A program made the translations under genes and the position numbers. A DNA stretch of 64,000 bases from Pseudomonas rhizosphaerae. GTDB taxonomy: Bacteria > Pseudomonadota > Gammaproteobacteria > Pseudomonadales > Pseudomonadaceae. Below the pieces are notes generated by a model, which saw only the letters and a list, made by a program, of their open reading frames with translations, searched no databases and was not told where the DNA came from. How positions within the stretch are numbered: the first letter of the stretch is position 1; each line of letters begins with the position of its first letter. Positions 8,964 to 17,369 of this stretch are shown here, piece after piece. The stretch spans positions 930,001-994,000 of the forward strand of contig NZ_CP009533.1 of assembly GCF_000761155.1 (NCBI RefSeq), read 5' to 3'.

Positions 8964-9245
8964 GGTCGGTGTTTCGTCGCAAGGTTGCAGGGGAGCGAAA
9001 GGGCAGTGTGCTGCATAGGAAAGTCCGTGTGGGCCGGCGCCAGGCCGTCGTGGGCGAGATGATAGCCGCGTCGGGGGGATTCGTCAGCGACTTGGCGTTG
9101 TGGGGCAGTTGATCTTGTATCGATTGTGCTGGCCTCTTCGCGGGCAGAGGGGCCCTCACTGATTCACCAAAGAGTTTTTTCTGCACGCCGACTTGTTTGG
9201 CATTACGCTGGGTCATGCTTCATTGAATAACAGCAGAGGTGCAAG
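8964..9245. other. Intergenic region with a solitary half REP
   Basis: Bases 9130-9154 carry a single half REP-like unit (GGCCTCTTCGCGGGCAGAGG plus GGCCC) identical in its core to the REP copy after pcaF, but without its inverted partner. The rest holds only the divergent promoters of the YbhN-like gene and the YjgR ATPase, which I could not define. Confidence 0.5.
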
Positions 9246-10718
9246 ATGACGGATGCCAGACACGTGTTGTTCGGTGCCGATTCCAACGGTGAGCCCGTAG
9301 GCCTGGACCTGCGCCTGGCTAACCGCCATGGCTTGATCGCCGGCGCTACCGGCACCGGCAAGACAGTGACCCTGCAACGCCTGGCAGAGGCGTTCAGCGA
9401 GGCCGGGGTGGCGGTCTTCGCTGCCGACATCAAGGGCGACCTGTGCGGCCTGGGCGCCAGTGGCAATCCGCAGGGCAAGATCGCCGAGCGGATCGCCCAG
9501 ATGCCGTGGCTGGGTTATCAGCCCCAGGCCTGCCCGGTCACGCTGTGGGACATTCAGGGGCAGTCCGGTCATCCACTGCGCACCACCCTCAGCGAGATGG
9601 GACCACTGCTGCTGGGCAGCCTGCTGGAGCTGACCGACAGCCAGCAGTCCGCGCTGTACGCAGCGTTCAAGGTGGCCGATCGCGAAGGCCTGCTGCTGCT
9701 CGATCTGAAGGACCTCAAGGCCTTGCTCAACCACCTTCGGGACAACCCCGAGCTATTGGGCGACGACAGCGCGCTGATGACCACCGGCTCGAGCCAGGCA
9801 CTGCTCCGCCGCCTCGCCAGCCTGGAGCAGCAGGGCGCCGAGGCGCTGTTCGGCGAGCCTGCGTTGCGCCTGGAAGATATTCTGCACCCGGACGCCGATG
9901 GCCGTGGTCGCATCCATTTGCTCGACGCCCGCCGCCTGGTGCACGAGGCGCCAAAAGTCTATGCCACGTTCCTGCTGTGGCTACTGGCCGAACTGTTCGA
10001 ACAACTGCCCGAGCGCGGCGACGCCGACCAGCCGCTGCTGGCGCTGTTTTTCGACGAGGCGCACCTGTTGTTCAACGGTACGCCCAAGGCCTTGCAGGAT
10101 CGCCTCGAACAAGTGGTACGCCTGATCCGTTCCAAGGGCGTGGGCGTGTACTTCGTCACCCAATCGCCCAGCGATCTGCCCGATGCGGTACTGGCGCAGT
10201 TGGGCCTGCGCATCCAGCACGGCCTGCGTGCGTTCACCGCCCGTGAGCAGAAAGCCCTGAAGGCGGTCGCCGAGGGTTTTCGGCCAAACCCCGAGTTCGA
10301 CACCCTGGCGGTACTGACCGAACTGGGCACCGGCGAGGCCCTGGTCGGGACGCTGCAGGAAAAAGGCACGCCAGCGATGGTCCGGCGAGTTGCTATCGCG
10401 CCTCCCCAGTCGCGTATCGGCCCGCTGACGGATGCCGAGCGCGCCGCTACAGTGCGCAGTTCCTCACTGGCCGGCCGCTACGACAAGCCGGTCGACCGCG
10501 AATCCGCCTATGAAATGCTGACCGCGCGCAAACTGCCGCCCACAGCAGATCCTGTACAGCCATCCGAGCCGAGCCTGGCCGACAAGGCCGGCGAGTTTCT
10601 CAGTGGGGCAGCAGGGCAGGCGTTGAAGTCGGCGATGCGCCAGGCTGCCAACCAGTTCGGTCGCCAGTTGGTGCGTGGTTTGATGGGCTCTCTGCTGGGC
10701 GGTAGCAAACGCAAGTAG
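9246..10718 (+). CDS. YjgR-type HerA/DUF853 ATPase
   Basis: This 490-residue P-loop ATPase has Walker A GATGTGKT at residues 33-40 and Walker B LALFFDEAH near 270. VVRLIRSKGVGVYFVTQSP follows, typical of the HerA/FtsK-like DUF853 group (E. coli YjgR). The tail is Gln/Gly/Arg-rich and positively charged (QLVRGLMGSLLGGSKRK). The function of the family is not established. Its DNA-pumping relatives suggest nucleic-acid translocation. It is a single gene, ended by a strong terminator. The ATG at 9246 has AGAGGTGCAAG upstream. Confidence 0.82.
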   Translation: MTDARHVLFGADSNGEPVGLDLRLANRHGLIAGATGTGKTVTLQRLAEAFSEAGVAVFAADIKGDLCGLGASGNPQGKIAERIAQMPWLGYQPQACPVTLWDIQGQSGHPLRTTLSEMGPLLLGSLLELTDSQQSALYAAFKVADREGLLLLDLKDLKALLNHLRDNPELLGDDSALMTTGSSQALLRRLASLEQQGAEALFGEPALRLEDILHPDADGRGRIHLLDARRLVHEAPKVYATFLLWLLAELFEQLPERGDADQPLLALFFDEAHLLFNGTPKALQDRLEQVVRLIRSKGVGVYFVTQSPSDLPDAVLAQLGLRIQHGLRAFTAREQKALKAVAEGFRPNPEFDTLAVLTELGTGEALVGTLQEKGTPAMVRRVAIAPPQSRIGPLTDAERAATVRSSSLAGRYDKPVDRESAYEMLTARKLPPTADPVQPSEPSLADKAGEFLSGAAGQALKSAMRQAANQFGRQLVRGLMGSLLGGSKRK

Positions 10719-10732
10719 GTTTTCCTCACCCA

Positions 10733-10762
10733 TAAAAAAGGCGCCCGCAGGCGCCTTTTTCG
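10733..10762. terminator. Bidirectional rho-independent terminator
   Basis: AAAAAA, then GGCGCC-CGCA-GGCGCC, then TTTTT (stem 10740-10755). It lies between the convergent yjgR-like gene and the Pit transporter. Confidence 0.9.
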
Positions 10763-10779
10763 TGGGTGTCGCCCGGTAC

Positions 10780-12252
10780 TCAGCCCACCAGTTGGCTGGC
10801 CAACCAGAACAGACCGGCCGCCAGACCCATCGACGCCGGCAGGGTCAGCACCCAGGCCAGCATGATGGTACGAACCGTGCCACCTTGCAGGCCGCTCTTG
10901 TTGGCCACCATGGTCCCGGCCACGCCCGAGGACAGGATATGGGTGGTCGACACGGGCAGGCTGAAGACGTTGGCCGCACCGATCGCACAGGCGGTGACGA
11001 TTTGCGCCGACATGCCTTGGGCATAGGTCATGCCCTGCTTGCCGATTTTTTCGCCGATGGTCAGGACCACGCGCTTCCAGCCGACCATGGTGCCGATGCC
11101 CAGGGCCAGGGCCACGGCCAGGATCACCCAGAACGGCGAATATTCGGTGGTGGCGGTGAGGTCCTTGCGCAGTTTCTCGAGGTCGGATTTCTCGCGCGGT
11201 TCCAGGGCCGGCAGCTTGCCGACCTTCTTCGCCGTGTCATCCAGGCAGAGCAGGTAGCGACGCACTTCGATACGGCGTTCGGCCGGCAGCGAGTGGTAGT
11301 CGGATACGCCTTCCAGGGTGCTCAACAGCGCTGCGATGGTCGGTTCGGTCTGCTGTGGATTGCAGCTGAACTTCTCCGGCAGATCGCCTTGCTGAGCCTT
11401 GCCCAACGCCAGGAATTCACCCAGGGTAGCCTGGTTGCGCTGGTAGAACTGGCTCAGGTGCTGGGTCGCGTCGCGGGTGCGTTCGATCTGGTAGGTGGTG
11501 GCGTTCAGGTCCAGCACGAACTGCTGCGGGACGATGCCGATCAACACCAGCATGATCAGGCCGATACCCTTCTGGCCATCGTTGGAACCGTGTACGAAGC
11601 TGACGGCCATGGCCGACAACACCAGCACCAGGCGATTCCAGAAAGGCGGGTGTTTCTTGTCGTCCAGCTTGCGGCGCTGCTCGGGCGTCTTGTGCATCTT
11701 GGACGCTGGACGCCACCACTTCAGACCGATCAGCACCAGGGCCGCCGCGACGAAGCCGGCAATGGGCGAGAACACCAGCGAGGCGCCGATATCGATCGCT
11801 TTCTGCCAGTTGACGCCGTCGCCCAGGGGAATGTCGTTGATCAGGGCATTGGCCAGGCCCACACCCAGGATCGAGCCGATCAGGGTATGCGAGCTGGACG
11901 CCGGAATGCCGAAGTACCAGGTGCCCAGGTTCCAGGTAATGGCCGCGGCCAGCAGCGAGAACACCATGGCCAGGCCGTGTCCGGTGTTGACGTTGATCAG
12001 CAACTCGACCGGCAGTAGGTGGACGATCGCATAGGCCACGCCGACGCCGCCCAGCAACACGCCGAGGAAGTTGAAGATACCGGACAGGAACACCGCCAGA
12101 TGCGGCGGCATGGCCTTGGTATAGATGACTGTGGCCACCGCGTTGGCGGTGTCATGAAAGCCGTTGATGAATTCGAAGGTGAGGACGAACGCCAGCGCTA
12201 AGAACAGGCTGATCAACACCCACGCATCCAGTGCGCTGAATAATTCGATCAT
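10780..12252 (-). CDS. PiT-family low-affinity inorganic phosphate transporter
   Basis: This 490-residue integral membrane protein belongs to PF01384. The duplicated signature appears as FINGFHDTANAVATVIYTKAM near the N terminus and as SFVHGSNDGQKGIG plus ANVFSLPVSTTH later. A hydrophilic loop of about 130 residues divides the two repeats, as in PitA. It imports metal-phosphate with protons. The ATG at 12252 opens the family N terminus (MIELFSALDAW); the longer frame adds 44 residues without family character. It is monocistronic. Confidence 0.88.
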   Translation of the reverse strand: MIELFSALDAWVLISLFLALAFVLTFEFINGFHDTANAVATVIYTKAMPPHLAVFLSGIFNFLGVLLGGVGVAYAIVHLLPVELLINVNTGHGLAMVFSLLAAAITWNLGTWYFGIPASSSHTLIGSILGVGLANALINDIPLGDGVNWQKAIDIGASLVFSPIAGFVAAALVLIGLKWWRPASKMHKTPEQRRKLDDKKHPPFWNRLVLVLSAMAVSFVHGSNDGQKGIGLIMLVLIGIVPQQFVLDLNATTYQIERTRDATQHLSQFYQRNQATLGEFLALGKAQQGDLPEKFSCNPQQTEPTIAALLSTLEGVSDYHSLPAERRIEVRRYLLCLDDTAKKVGKLPALEPREKSDLEKLRKDLTATTEYSPFWVILAVALALGIGTMVGWKRVVLTIGEKIGKQGMTYAQGMSAQIVTACAIGAANVFSLPVSTTHILSSGVAGTMVANKSGLQGGTVRTIMLAWVLTLPASMGLAAGLFWLASQLVG

Positions 12253-12548
12253 GAAGGTTTTGTGACCGGGCCATTGAGGGGGCGCGATTATGCCAGAAAT
12301 CGACACGATACGACTCCCCAGGTGCTGACCGGTGGGTCCGCTTTTTAACCTGGTGACACACAGCGACACATGATCGGGTGACAACGGCCGGCGCCTGAGC
12401 CCCGATAATTCGGGCTATCAATCGGCAGTCATCCTTTGGGAGCCTGGGCGAATCATTCAAACGGTTGTATGAAATCTGTCGCCCGATGACGCAATTCTGA
12501 AGGCAATTGACGTGGCCTGACGCGCCGAAATCACAGTGCGGCGGCGGG
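12253..12548. other. Intergenic region upstream of the Pit gene
   Basis: About 300 bases. Around 12352-12390 there is a cluster of GTGACA/CGACA repeats (GGTGACAC, CGACACATG, GGTGACAAC), but no pair with Pho-box spacing. No small gene with a ribosome site was found. Confidence 0.4.
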
Positions 12549-12755
12549 TCAGGCGTTCTGCTGTTGCAGATCCTTCTCGATCTTCTGGATCTCTTCCTGA
12601 AAGGCCTGGTCGAGAATGCTGGCGCGTTTGCGCCATGGCTTGCGTTCGGGTTCTGGCTGAGCGGCGTAGGTGGTGATCTCGCCGCCGTAGACTTCCTTGT
12701 AACGTTGTTCCTGGCGCTCCAGTTGCGCGCGCAGTTCTTCTTTCGTCACATTCAT
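12549..12755 (-). CDS. Conserved small coiled-coil protein, unknown function
   Basis: This 68-residue, highly charged protein begins [20 protein letters not shown] and ends [11 protein letters not shown]. Two Glu/Lys/Gln-rich helices flank a Pro/Trp segment ([11 protein letters not shown]). No transmembrane span. The ATG at 12755 is preferred: the upstream extension is Arg-rich and lacks pattern. I recall similar small hypothetical proteins in Pseudomonas but no function. Confidence 0.6.
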   Translation of the reverse strand: MNVTKEELRAQLERQEQRYKEVYGGEITTYAAQPEPERKPWRKRASILDQAFQEEIQKIEKDLQQQNA

Positions 12756-12873
12756 TACTCTGGTAATTGGAGAGGTTGCAATCAACTGATGACGCTGGAG
12801 CAGCGCGTGGCAGTCGAGGACCGCACTATAGCGGGTCTGAAGCCGACGGGGCACAGGGGCCGATCATCTGGTT

Positions 12874-12894
12874 TGTATCGTGATGCACGATACA
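12874..12894. promoter_or_regulatory. Perfect inverted repeat TGTATCGTG-N3-CACGATACA
   Basis: Nine-base arms around ATG, in the interval between the divergent 68-residue gene (start 12755) and pcaR (start 13045). The size and symmetry suit a dimeric regulator operator. It is unlike the PcaR boxes lying 80-140 bases further right. The regulator is unknown. Confidence 0.5.
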
Positions 12895-12977
12895 CGGTGA
12901 GAAAGCATAAACAGGGATAAGTTTCAGGGCTCGGGGCTACACGCCGAGTGCCGTGAAACCGACAAAGATCATCGATT

Positions 12978-13010
12978 TGCGATTATCGCCCACTGGTTCG
13001 ATAATCGCCC
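12978..13010. promoter_or_regulatory. Tandem PcaR-like boxes upstream of pcaR
   Basis: GTTCGATAATCGCCC (12996-13010), and TGCGATTATCGCC (12978-12990) in inverted orientation, resemble the PcaR site known from P. putida (GTTCGATAATCGCAC type). They lie 35-67 bases before the pcaR start, consistent with autorepression. Confidence 0.7.
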
Positions 13011-13044
13011 TCGGTCGGTTTCGAAGAATCCAGAGGGCAGCACG

Positions 13045-13959
13045 ATGAGCGAATACACTCCACCGGCAGGCTCGCCAGCGGCAAGTTCTGCACAGCCAGG
13101 CTCTCATCAGCCAGGCTCGAAAACGCCGCAGCGCGCTACGTTCAGCTCCCTGGCGCCCCCCATCGTCGCCTCGCCTGCCAAGCGCATCCAGGCCTTCACC
13201 GGCGATCCCGATTTCATGACCTCGCTGGCCCGCGGGCTGGCGGTGGTGCAGGCGTTCCAGGAGCGCAAGCGGCACCTGACCATCGCACAGATCAGCCACC
13301 GTACGGAAATTCCGCGGGCTGCCGTGCGGCGCTGCCTGCATACCCTCATCAAACTGGGCTATGCCACGACCGATGGCCGCACCTATTCGTTGCTGCCCAA
13401 GGTCCTGACCCTGGGCCACGCTTACCTGTCCTCGACGCCGCTGGCCGTGTCGGCGCAGCCGTACCTGGACCGCATGAGCGAGCAATTGCACGAAGCCTGC
13501 AACATGGCCACGCTGGAAGGCGACGACATCCTCTACATTGCGCGCTCGGCCACGACCCAGCGACTGATTTCGGTGGACCTGTCGGTAGGCGGGCGGCTGC
13601 CGGCGTATTGCACGTCCATGGGCCGGATATTACTGGCCGCGCTCGATGACGCCTCGCTGCATGAGTACCTGCAACACACCGACCTTGCGCCCAAGACCAG
13701 CCGGACCCTGACCAGCAAAGTCACGTTGCTGGAGTGCCTGGAACGTGTGCGGGAGCAGGGCTGGTGCATCGTCGATCAGGAGTTGGAACAAGGTCTGCGC
13801 TCCATCGCCGTGCCGGTGTACGACGCCTCAGGGCAGGTACTGGCTGCGCTCAATGTCAGCACCCATGCCGGGCGCGTCACCCGAGCGGAACTGGAGCAAC
13901 GCTTCCTGCCGATTATGCTCGCCGCGAGCCGCGACCTGAGCGCCCAGCTGTTTGCCTGA
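13045..13959 (+). CDS. pcaR: PcaR, IclR-family regulator of the beta-ketoadipate pathway
   Basis: This 304-residue IclR-family protein has an N-terminal winged HTH (LARGLAVVQAFQERKRHLTI, then HRTEIPRAAVRRCLHTL). The effector-binding domain contains TLEGDDILYIARSAT and GWCIVDQELEQGLRSIAVPV. In P. putida PcaR binds beta-ketoadipate, activates pcaIJ and the other pca operons, and represses itself. The first 45 residues are Ser/Pro-rich and longer than I recall for KT2440. AGAGGG lies seven bases before ATG 13045. It sits at the head of the pca cluster with PcaR-like boxes upstream. Confidence 0.93.
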   Translation: MSEYTPPAGSPAASSAQPGSHQPGSKTPQRATFSSLAPPIVASPAKRIQAFTGDPDFMTSLARGLAVVQAFQERKRHLTIAQISHRTEIPRAAVRRCLHTLIKLGYATTDGRTYSLLPKVLTLGHAYLSSTPLAVSAQPYLDRMSEQLHEACNMATLEGDDILYIARSATTQRLISVDLSVGGRLPAYCTSMGRILLAALDDASLHEYLQHTDLAPKTSRTLTSKVTLLECLERVREQGWCIVDQELEQGLRSIAVPVYDASGQVLAALNVSTHAGRVTRAELEQRFLPIMLAASRDLSAQLFA

Positions 13960-13987
13960 ATCGCCAGGGCAGGGCGCAAGCGTTGCA

Positions 13988-14006
13988 GTGTGCGGTGACC
14001 GCACAC
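13988..14006. repeat. Perfect inverted repeat downstream of pcaR
   Basis: GTGTGCGG-TGA-CCGCACAC, eight-base arms, 28 bases after the pcaR stop. There is no T-run, so it could be a weak terminator for pcaR or an operator for the pcaK promoter just downstream. Confidence 0.5.
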
Positions 14007-14022
14007 ATCCGCAGGCGCCTGA

Positions 14023-14052
14023 TTGACCGAGCCGGGGCCCGCTGACTAATGT
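14023..14052 (+). promoter_or_regulatory. Candidate sigma-70 promoter for pcaK
   Basis: TTGACC and TAATGT are separated by 18 bases, close to the -35/-10 consensus. The site is followed by a hairpin (CGACCGC-TCCC-GCGGTCG, 14062-14079) and a 20-codon ORF. Confidence 0.5.
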
Positions 14053-14105
14053 CCATCGCATCGACCGCTCCCGCGGTCGCCAATAAAAACAGCGAGGATC
14101 ACCTC

Positions 14106-14168
14106 ATGCGCATCGCTATCTGCTACCCCGTTCCCGCCCGTCCGATGCGCTCGCCCCAACGTCACTAG
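14106..14168 (+). CDS. Possible 20-residue leader peptide upstream of pcaK
   Basis: ATG at 14106 has GAGG eight bases upstream. It encodes MRIAICYPVPARPMRSPQRH followed by TAG. It lies between the candidate promoter with its hairpin and the pcaK start 84 bases downstream. No homology is known. It may be a translated leader or a chance ORF. Confidence 0.35.
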   Translation: MRIAICYPVPARPMRSPQRH

Positions 14169-14252
14169 ACACCCGATCGCTCATGCATGCCGCCACAAGG
14201 CTTGCGTCGGCGTGCCCGTCTTTTTCGGACAACCACAATGACAAGAACAACA

Positions 14253-15599
14253 ATGAACAGACCTGCCAACGCTGCAGGGGTGTGCCTGGATGTGCAGACC
14301 CTGATCAATGACCGACCGCTGTCGCGCTACCAATGGCGCGTGGTCATCCTGTGTTTCCTGATCGTCTTTCTGGATGGGCTGGACACTGCCGCCATGGGCT
14401 TCATCGCACCTGCGCTGTCGCAGGAGTGGGGCATCGACCGCGCCAGCCTCGGACCGGTGATGAGCGCCGCATTGATCGGCATGGTGTTCGGCGCCCTGGG
14501 CTCCGGGCCGTTGGCGGATCGATTCGGACGCAAGCTGGTGCTGGTCGGCGCCGTGCTGGTGTTCGGCGGGTTCAGCCTGGCGTCGGCCTACAGCGGCAAC
14601 GTCGATCAGCTGTTGATCCTGCGCTTTCTCACCGGGCTGGGACTGGGCGCCGGCATGCCCAACGCCACTACGCTGTTGTCCGAATACACCCCGGAGCGCT
14701 TTCGTTCGCTGCTGGTGACCAGCATGTTCTGCGGGTTCAACCTCGGCATGGCCGGCGGCGGGTTCATGTCCGCCAAGCTGATTCCCGCCTTCGGTTGGCA
14801 CAGTCTGCTGTTGCTCGGTGGCGTGCTGCCGTTGCTGCTGGCGGTGGTGTTGATGATCTGGCTGCCCGAGTCGGCGCGCTATCTGGTGGTGCGCAACAAG
14901 GCCGTGGAAAAAATACGTCGCACGCTTGCGCCGATCGACCCGGAGCAAGTGGCGCGGGCCGAGCGTTTCAGCGTGCCTGAACAGCGAACCGTCAAGGCAA
15001 GCAACGTGCTGGCGGTGATCTTTTCGGGCACTTACCGCGCGGGCACGCTGCTGCTGTGGCTGACCTATTTCATGGGCCTGGTAATCGTCTACCTGTTGAC
15101 CAGCTGGCTGCCGACCTTGATGCGCGATAGCGGCGCCAGCCTTGAGCAGGCTGCGTTCATCGGCGCACTGTTCCAGTTCGGCGGTGTGCTGAGTGCCGTG
15201 GGCGTGGGCTGGGCCATGGACCGGTTCAACCCGCACAAGGTCATTGCCACGTTCTACCTGCTCGCTGGGGTGTTCGCCTACGCGGTCGGGCAAAGCCTGG
15301 GCAACATCACGCTGCTGGCGACGCTGGTGCTGATCGCTGGCATGTGCGTCAACGGCGCGCAGTCGGCCATGCCGTCGCTAGCCGCGCGCTTCTACCCCAC
15401 GCAAGGGCGTGCCACCGGTGTGTCCTGGATGCTGGGCATCGGTCGGTTCGGCGCGATCTTGGGCGCCTGGATGGGCGCGACCTTGCTCGGCCTGGGCTGG
15501 AATTTCGAACAGGTGCTGACCGCGCTGGTGGTTCCTGCCGTTCTGGCGACCGTGGCGTTGTTGATCAAGAGTCGCGTCAGCCACGCCGACGCGACCTGA
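14253..15599 (+). CDS. pcaK: 4-hydroxybenzoate/protocatechuate MFS transporter and chemoreceptor PcaK
   Basis: This 448-residue, 12-span aromatic acid:H+ symporter has the same length as known PcaK. The N-terminal loop and first span contain the DGxDTA signature (FLDGLDTAAMGFIAPALSQEW). The GxLADRFGRK loop 2-3 motif is present (GPLADRFGRKLVLVG), then GAGMPNATTLLSEY. Family knowledge: PcaK imports 4-hydroxybenzoate and protocatechuate. The ATG at 14253 is chosen to match the PcaK length; another ATG at 14238 is in frame. Neither has a strong ribosome site, which is unusual for this cluster. Confidence 0.93.
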   Translation: MNRPANAAGVCLDVQTLINDRPLSRYQWRVVILCFLIVFLDGLDTAAMGFIAPALSQEWGIDRASLGPVMSAALIGMVFGALGSGPLADRFGRKLVLVGAVLVFGGFSLASAYSGNVDQLLILRFLTGLGLGAGMPNATTLLSEYTPERFRSLLVTSMFCGFNLGMAGGGFMSAKLIPAFGWHSLLLLGGVLPLLLAVVLMIWLPESARYLVVRNKAVEKIRRTLAPIDPEQVARAERFSVPEQRTVKASNVLAVIFSGTYRAGTLLLWLTYFMGLVIVYLLTSWLPTLMRDSGASLEQAAFIGALFQFGGVLSAVGVGWAMDRFNPHKVIATFYLLAGVFAYAVGQSLGNITLLATLVLIAGMCVNGAQSAMPSLAARFYPTQGRATGVSWMLGIGRFGAILGAWMGATLLGLGWNFEQVLTALVVPAVLATVALLIKSRVSHADAT

Positions 15600-15615
15600 A
15601 GCACGCCGCTGTATC

Positions 15616-15648
15616 GTTCGATTATCGAACGGATAGTCGATAATCGGA
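15616..15648. promoter_or_regulatory. PcaR operator upstream of pcaI
   Basis: GTTCGATTATCGAAC (15616-15630) is a perfect 15-base palindrome of the PcaR-box type. It is followed by a second partial copy (TCGATAATCGGA, about 15637-15648) 18-20 bases on. They lie 85-117 bases upstream of the pcaI ATG, where PcaR is known to bind and activate with beta-ketoadipate. Confidence 0.8.
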
Positions 15649-15732
15649 TTGTTCGCAAGGGGCTGGCGCCCTAACCTGTACGCCAGCTTCATTCAAACAA
15701 GATGGCTCACAGTTTCGAGGAGTCCTGCCCAC

Positions 15733-16593
15733 ATGGCTGCAATCCTGTCGCTCACCGATGCGGTGAAGCAATTCGTCAACGATGGTGACACCGTCGCGCT
15801 CGAAGGCTTCACCCACCTGATTCCAACCGCTGCCGGCCACGAGATCATTCGGCAGGGCAAGAAAGACCTGACCCTGGTCCGCATGACCCCCGACCTGATC
15901 TACGATCAGTTGATCGGCGCCGGTTGCGCTCGCAAATTGATCTTCTCGTGGGGTGGCAACCCCGGTGTCGGTTCGCTGCACCGATTGCGCGATGCGGTCG
16001 AGAAACAGTGGCCGCAGCCGCTGGAGATCGAAGAACACAGTCATGCCGACTTGGCCAATGCCTACGTTGCCGGTGCCTCCGGCCTGCCGTTCGCGGTGCT
16101 CCGGGCTTACGCCGGTTCCGACCTGCCCAAGGTCAACCCGCTGATCAAGACGGTCACCTGCCCCTTCACCGGCGAAGTGCTCGCGGCCGTGCCTTCGGTA
16201 CGCCCCGACGTCACGGTGATTCACGCGCAGAAAGCCGACCGCAAGGGCAACGTGCTGTTGTGGGGCATCCTTGGCGTGCAGAAGGAAGCGGCCCTGGCCG
16301 CCAAGCGCTGCATCGTCACGGTCGAGGAAATCGTCGATGACCTCAACGCGCCGATGAACAGCTGCGTGTTGCCGACCTGGGCGTTGGCCGCCGTGTGCCA
16401 CGTGCCCGGTGGTGCGCATCCTTCCTATGCGCACGGCTACACCGAACGCGACAACGTGTTCTACCAGGCCTGGGACCCGATCGCCCGCGACCGGGCGACC
16501 TTCACCGCCTGGATCGACACGTACATCCGCGGTACCCAGGACTTCAGCGAATACCAGGCGAAACTGGCCAGCGCAGCGCAGGTGACCCCATGA
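15733..16593 (+). CDS. pcaI: 3-oxoadipate CoA-transferase subunit A (PcaI/CatI type)
   Basis: This 286-residue CoA-transferase alpha subunit starts MAAILSLTDAVKQFVNDGDT and has the GFTHLIPTAAGHE block of family I CoA-transferases. With PcaJ it moves CoA from succinyl-CoA to beta-ketoadipate. At 286 residues it is longer than the PcaI I recall from P. putida KT2440 (231). It resembles the CatI-type subunits of P. knackmussii B13 and P. aeruginosa. The gene follows a PcaR operator and overlaps pcaJ by four bases (ATGA). GAGGAG lies about 10 bases before the ATG. Confidence 0.9.
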   Translation: MAAILSLTDAVKQFVNDGDTVALEGFTHLIPTAAGHEIIRQGKKDLTLVRMTPDLIYDQLIGAGCARKLIFSWGGNPGVGSLHRLRDAVEKQWPQPLEIEEHSHADLANAYVAGASGLPFAVLRAYAGSDLPKVNPLIKTVTCPFTGEVLAAVPSVRPDVTVIHAQKADRKGNVLLWGILGVQKEAALAAKRCIVTVEEIVDDLNAPMNSCVLPTWALAAVCHVPGGAHPSYAHGYTERDNVFYQAWDPIARDRATFTAWIDTYIRGTQDFSEYQAKLASAAQVTP

Positions 16594-17369
16594 CTTACTC
16601 CACCAACGAGATGATGACCGTCGCCGCCGCCCGACGCCTGCGCAACGGCGCAGTGTGCTTCGTCGGCATCGGCCTGCCGTCCAAAGCCGCCAACCTGGCC
16701 CGTCTGACGTCCTCACCCGATGTGGTGCTGATCTATGAGTCCGGCCCCATCGGCGCCAAGCCCAGCGTGTTGCCGCTGTCCATCGGTGACGGCGAACTGG
16801 CGGAAACCGCGGACACCGTGGTGCCCACCGGGGAAATCTTTCGCTACTGGCTGCAAGGTGGACGCATCGACGTCGGCTTTCTCGGCGCCGCCCAGGTCGA
16901 CCGTTTCGGCAACATCAACACCACCGTGGTGGGCGACTACCACCAGCCCAAGGTGCGCCTGCCCGGCGCCGGTGGCGCGCCGGAAATTGCCGGTTCGGCC
17001 AAGAGCGTGTTGATCATTCTCAAGCAGTCGCACCGCAGCTTCGTCGAGAAGCTCGACTTCGTCACCTCGGTGGGCCATGGCGAGGGGGGCGATTCGCGCA
17101 AGCGCCTGGGCCTTCCAGGACAGGGGCCGGTAGGGATCATCACCGACCTGTGCATCATGGAGCCCGAAGCCGGCTCCAACGAATTCGTGGTGACGTCCAT
17201 CCACCCCGGCGTGACTCGCGAGCAAATCACCGCCGCCACTGGCTGGCAGGTGCGCTTCGCGGACGATGTGCAGACCACGGCCGAACCGGACACCACCGAA
17301 CTTGAAGCGCTGCGCGCCCTGGAAGCGCGCACCGCAGCCGCCCACGGCCAGGCGCCGGGAGAAGCATGA
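16590..17369 (+). CDS. pcaJ: 3-oxoadipate CoA-transferase subunit B (PcaJ/CatJ type)
   Basis: This 259-residue beta subunit contains a SENG-like catalytic Glu block, here VVLIYESGPIGAKP (Glu near residue 51). FVGIGLPSKAANLA precedes it. It is longer than short-type PcaJ (about 213), matching the long-type pcaI. Its ATG overlaps the pcaI stop and its stop overlaps the pcaF start, so I-J-F are translationally coupled. Confidence 0.9.
   Translation: MTYSTNEMMTVAAARRLRNGAVCFVGIGLPSKAANLARLTSSPDVVLIYESGPIGAKPSVLPLSIGDGELAETADTVVPTGEIFRYWLQGGRIDVGFLGAAQVDRFGNINTTVVGDYHQPKVRLPGAGGAPEIAGSAKSVLIILKQSHRSFVEKLDFVTSVGHGEGGDSRKRLGLPGQGPVGIITDLCIMEPEAGSNEFVVTSIHPGVTREQITAATGWQVRFADDVQTTAEPDTTELEALRALEARTAAAHGQAPGEA

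Noticed and set aside
10762..12018. Very long antisense ORFs opposite the Pit, ttgB, bglX and other genes
   Set aside because: High-GC codon bias leaves the antisense frames open. The sense genes carry complete family motifs.
12352..12390. Pho box upstream of the Pit transporter
   Set aside because: The GTGACA repeats lack the CTGTCAT pattern and 11-base spacing.
12507..12920. 137-codon plus-strand ORF
   Set aside because: It runs antisense to the 68-residue coiled-coil gene, which has better coding character. No ribosome site.
14106..14168. Treating the 20-codon ORF as a truncated gene
   Set aside because: No homologous extension in any frame on either side. It is kept only as a possible leader.
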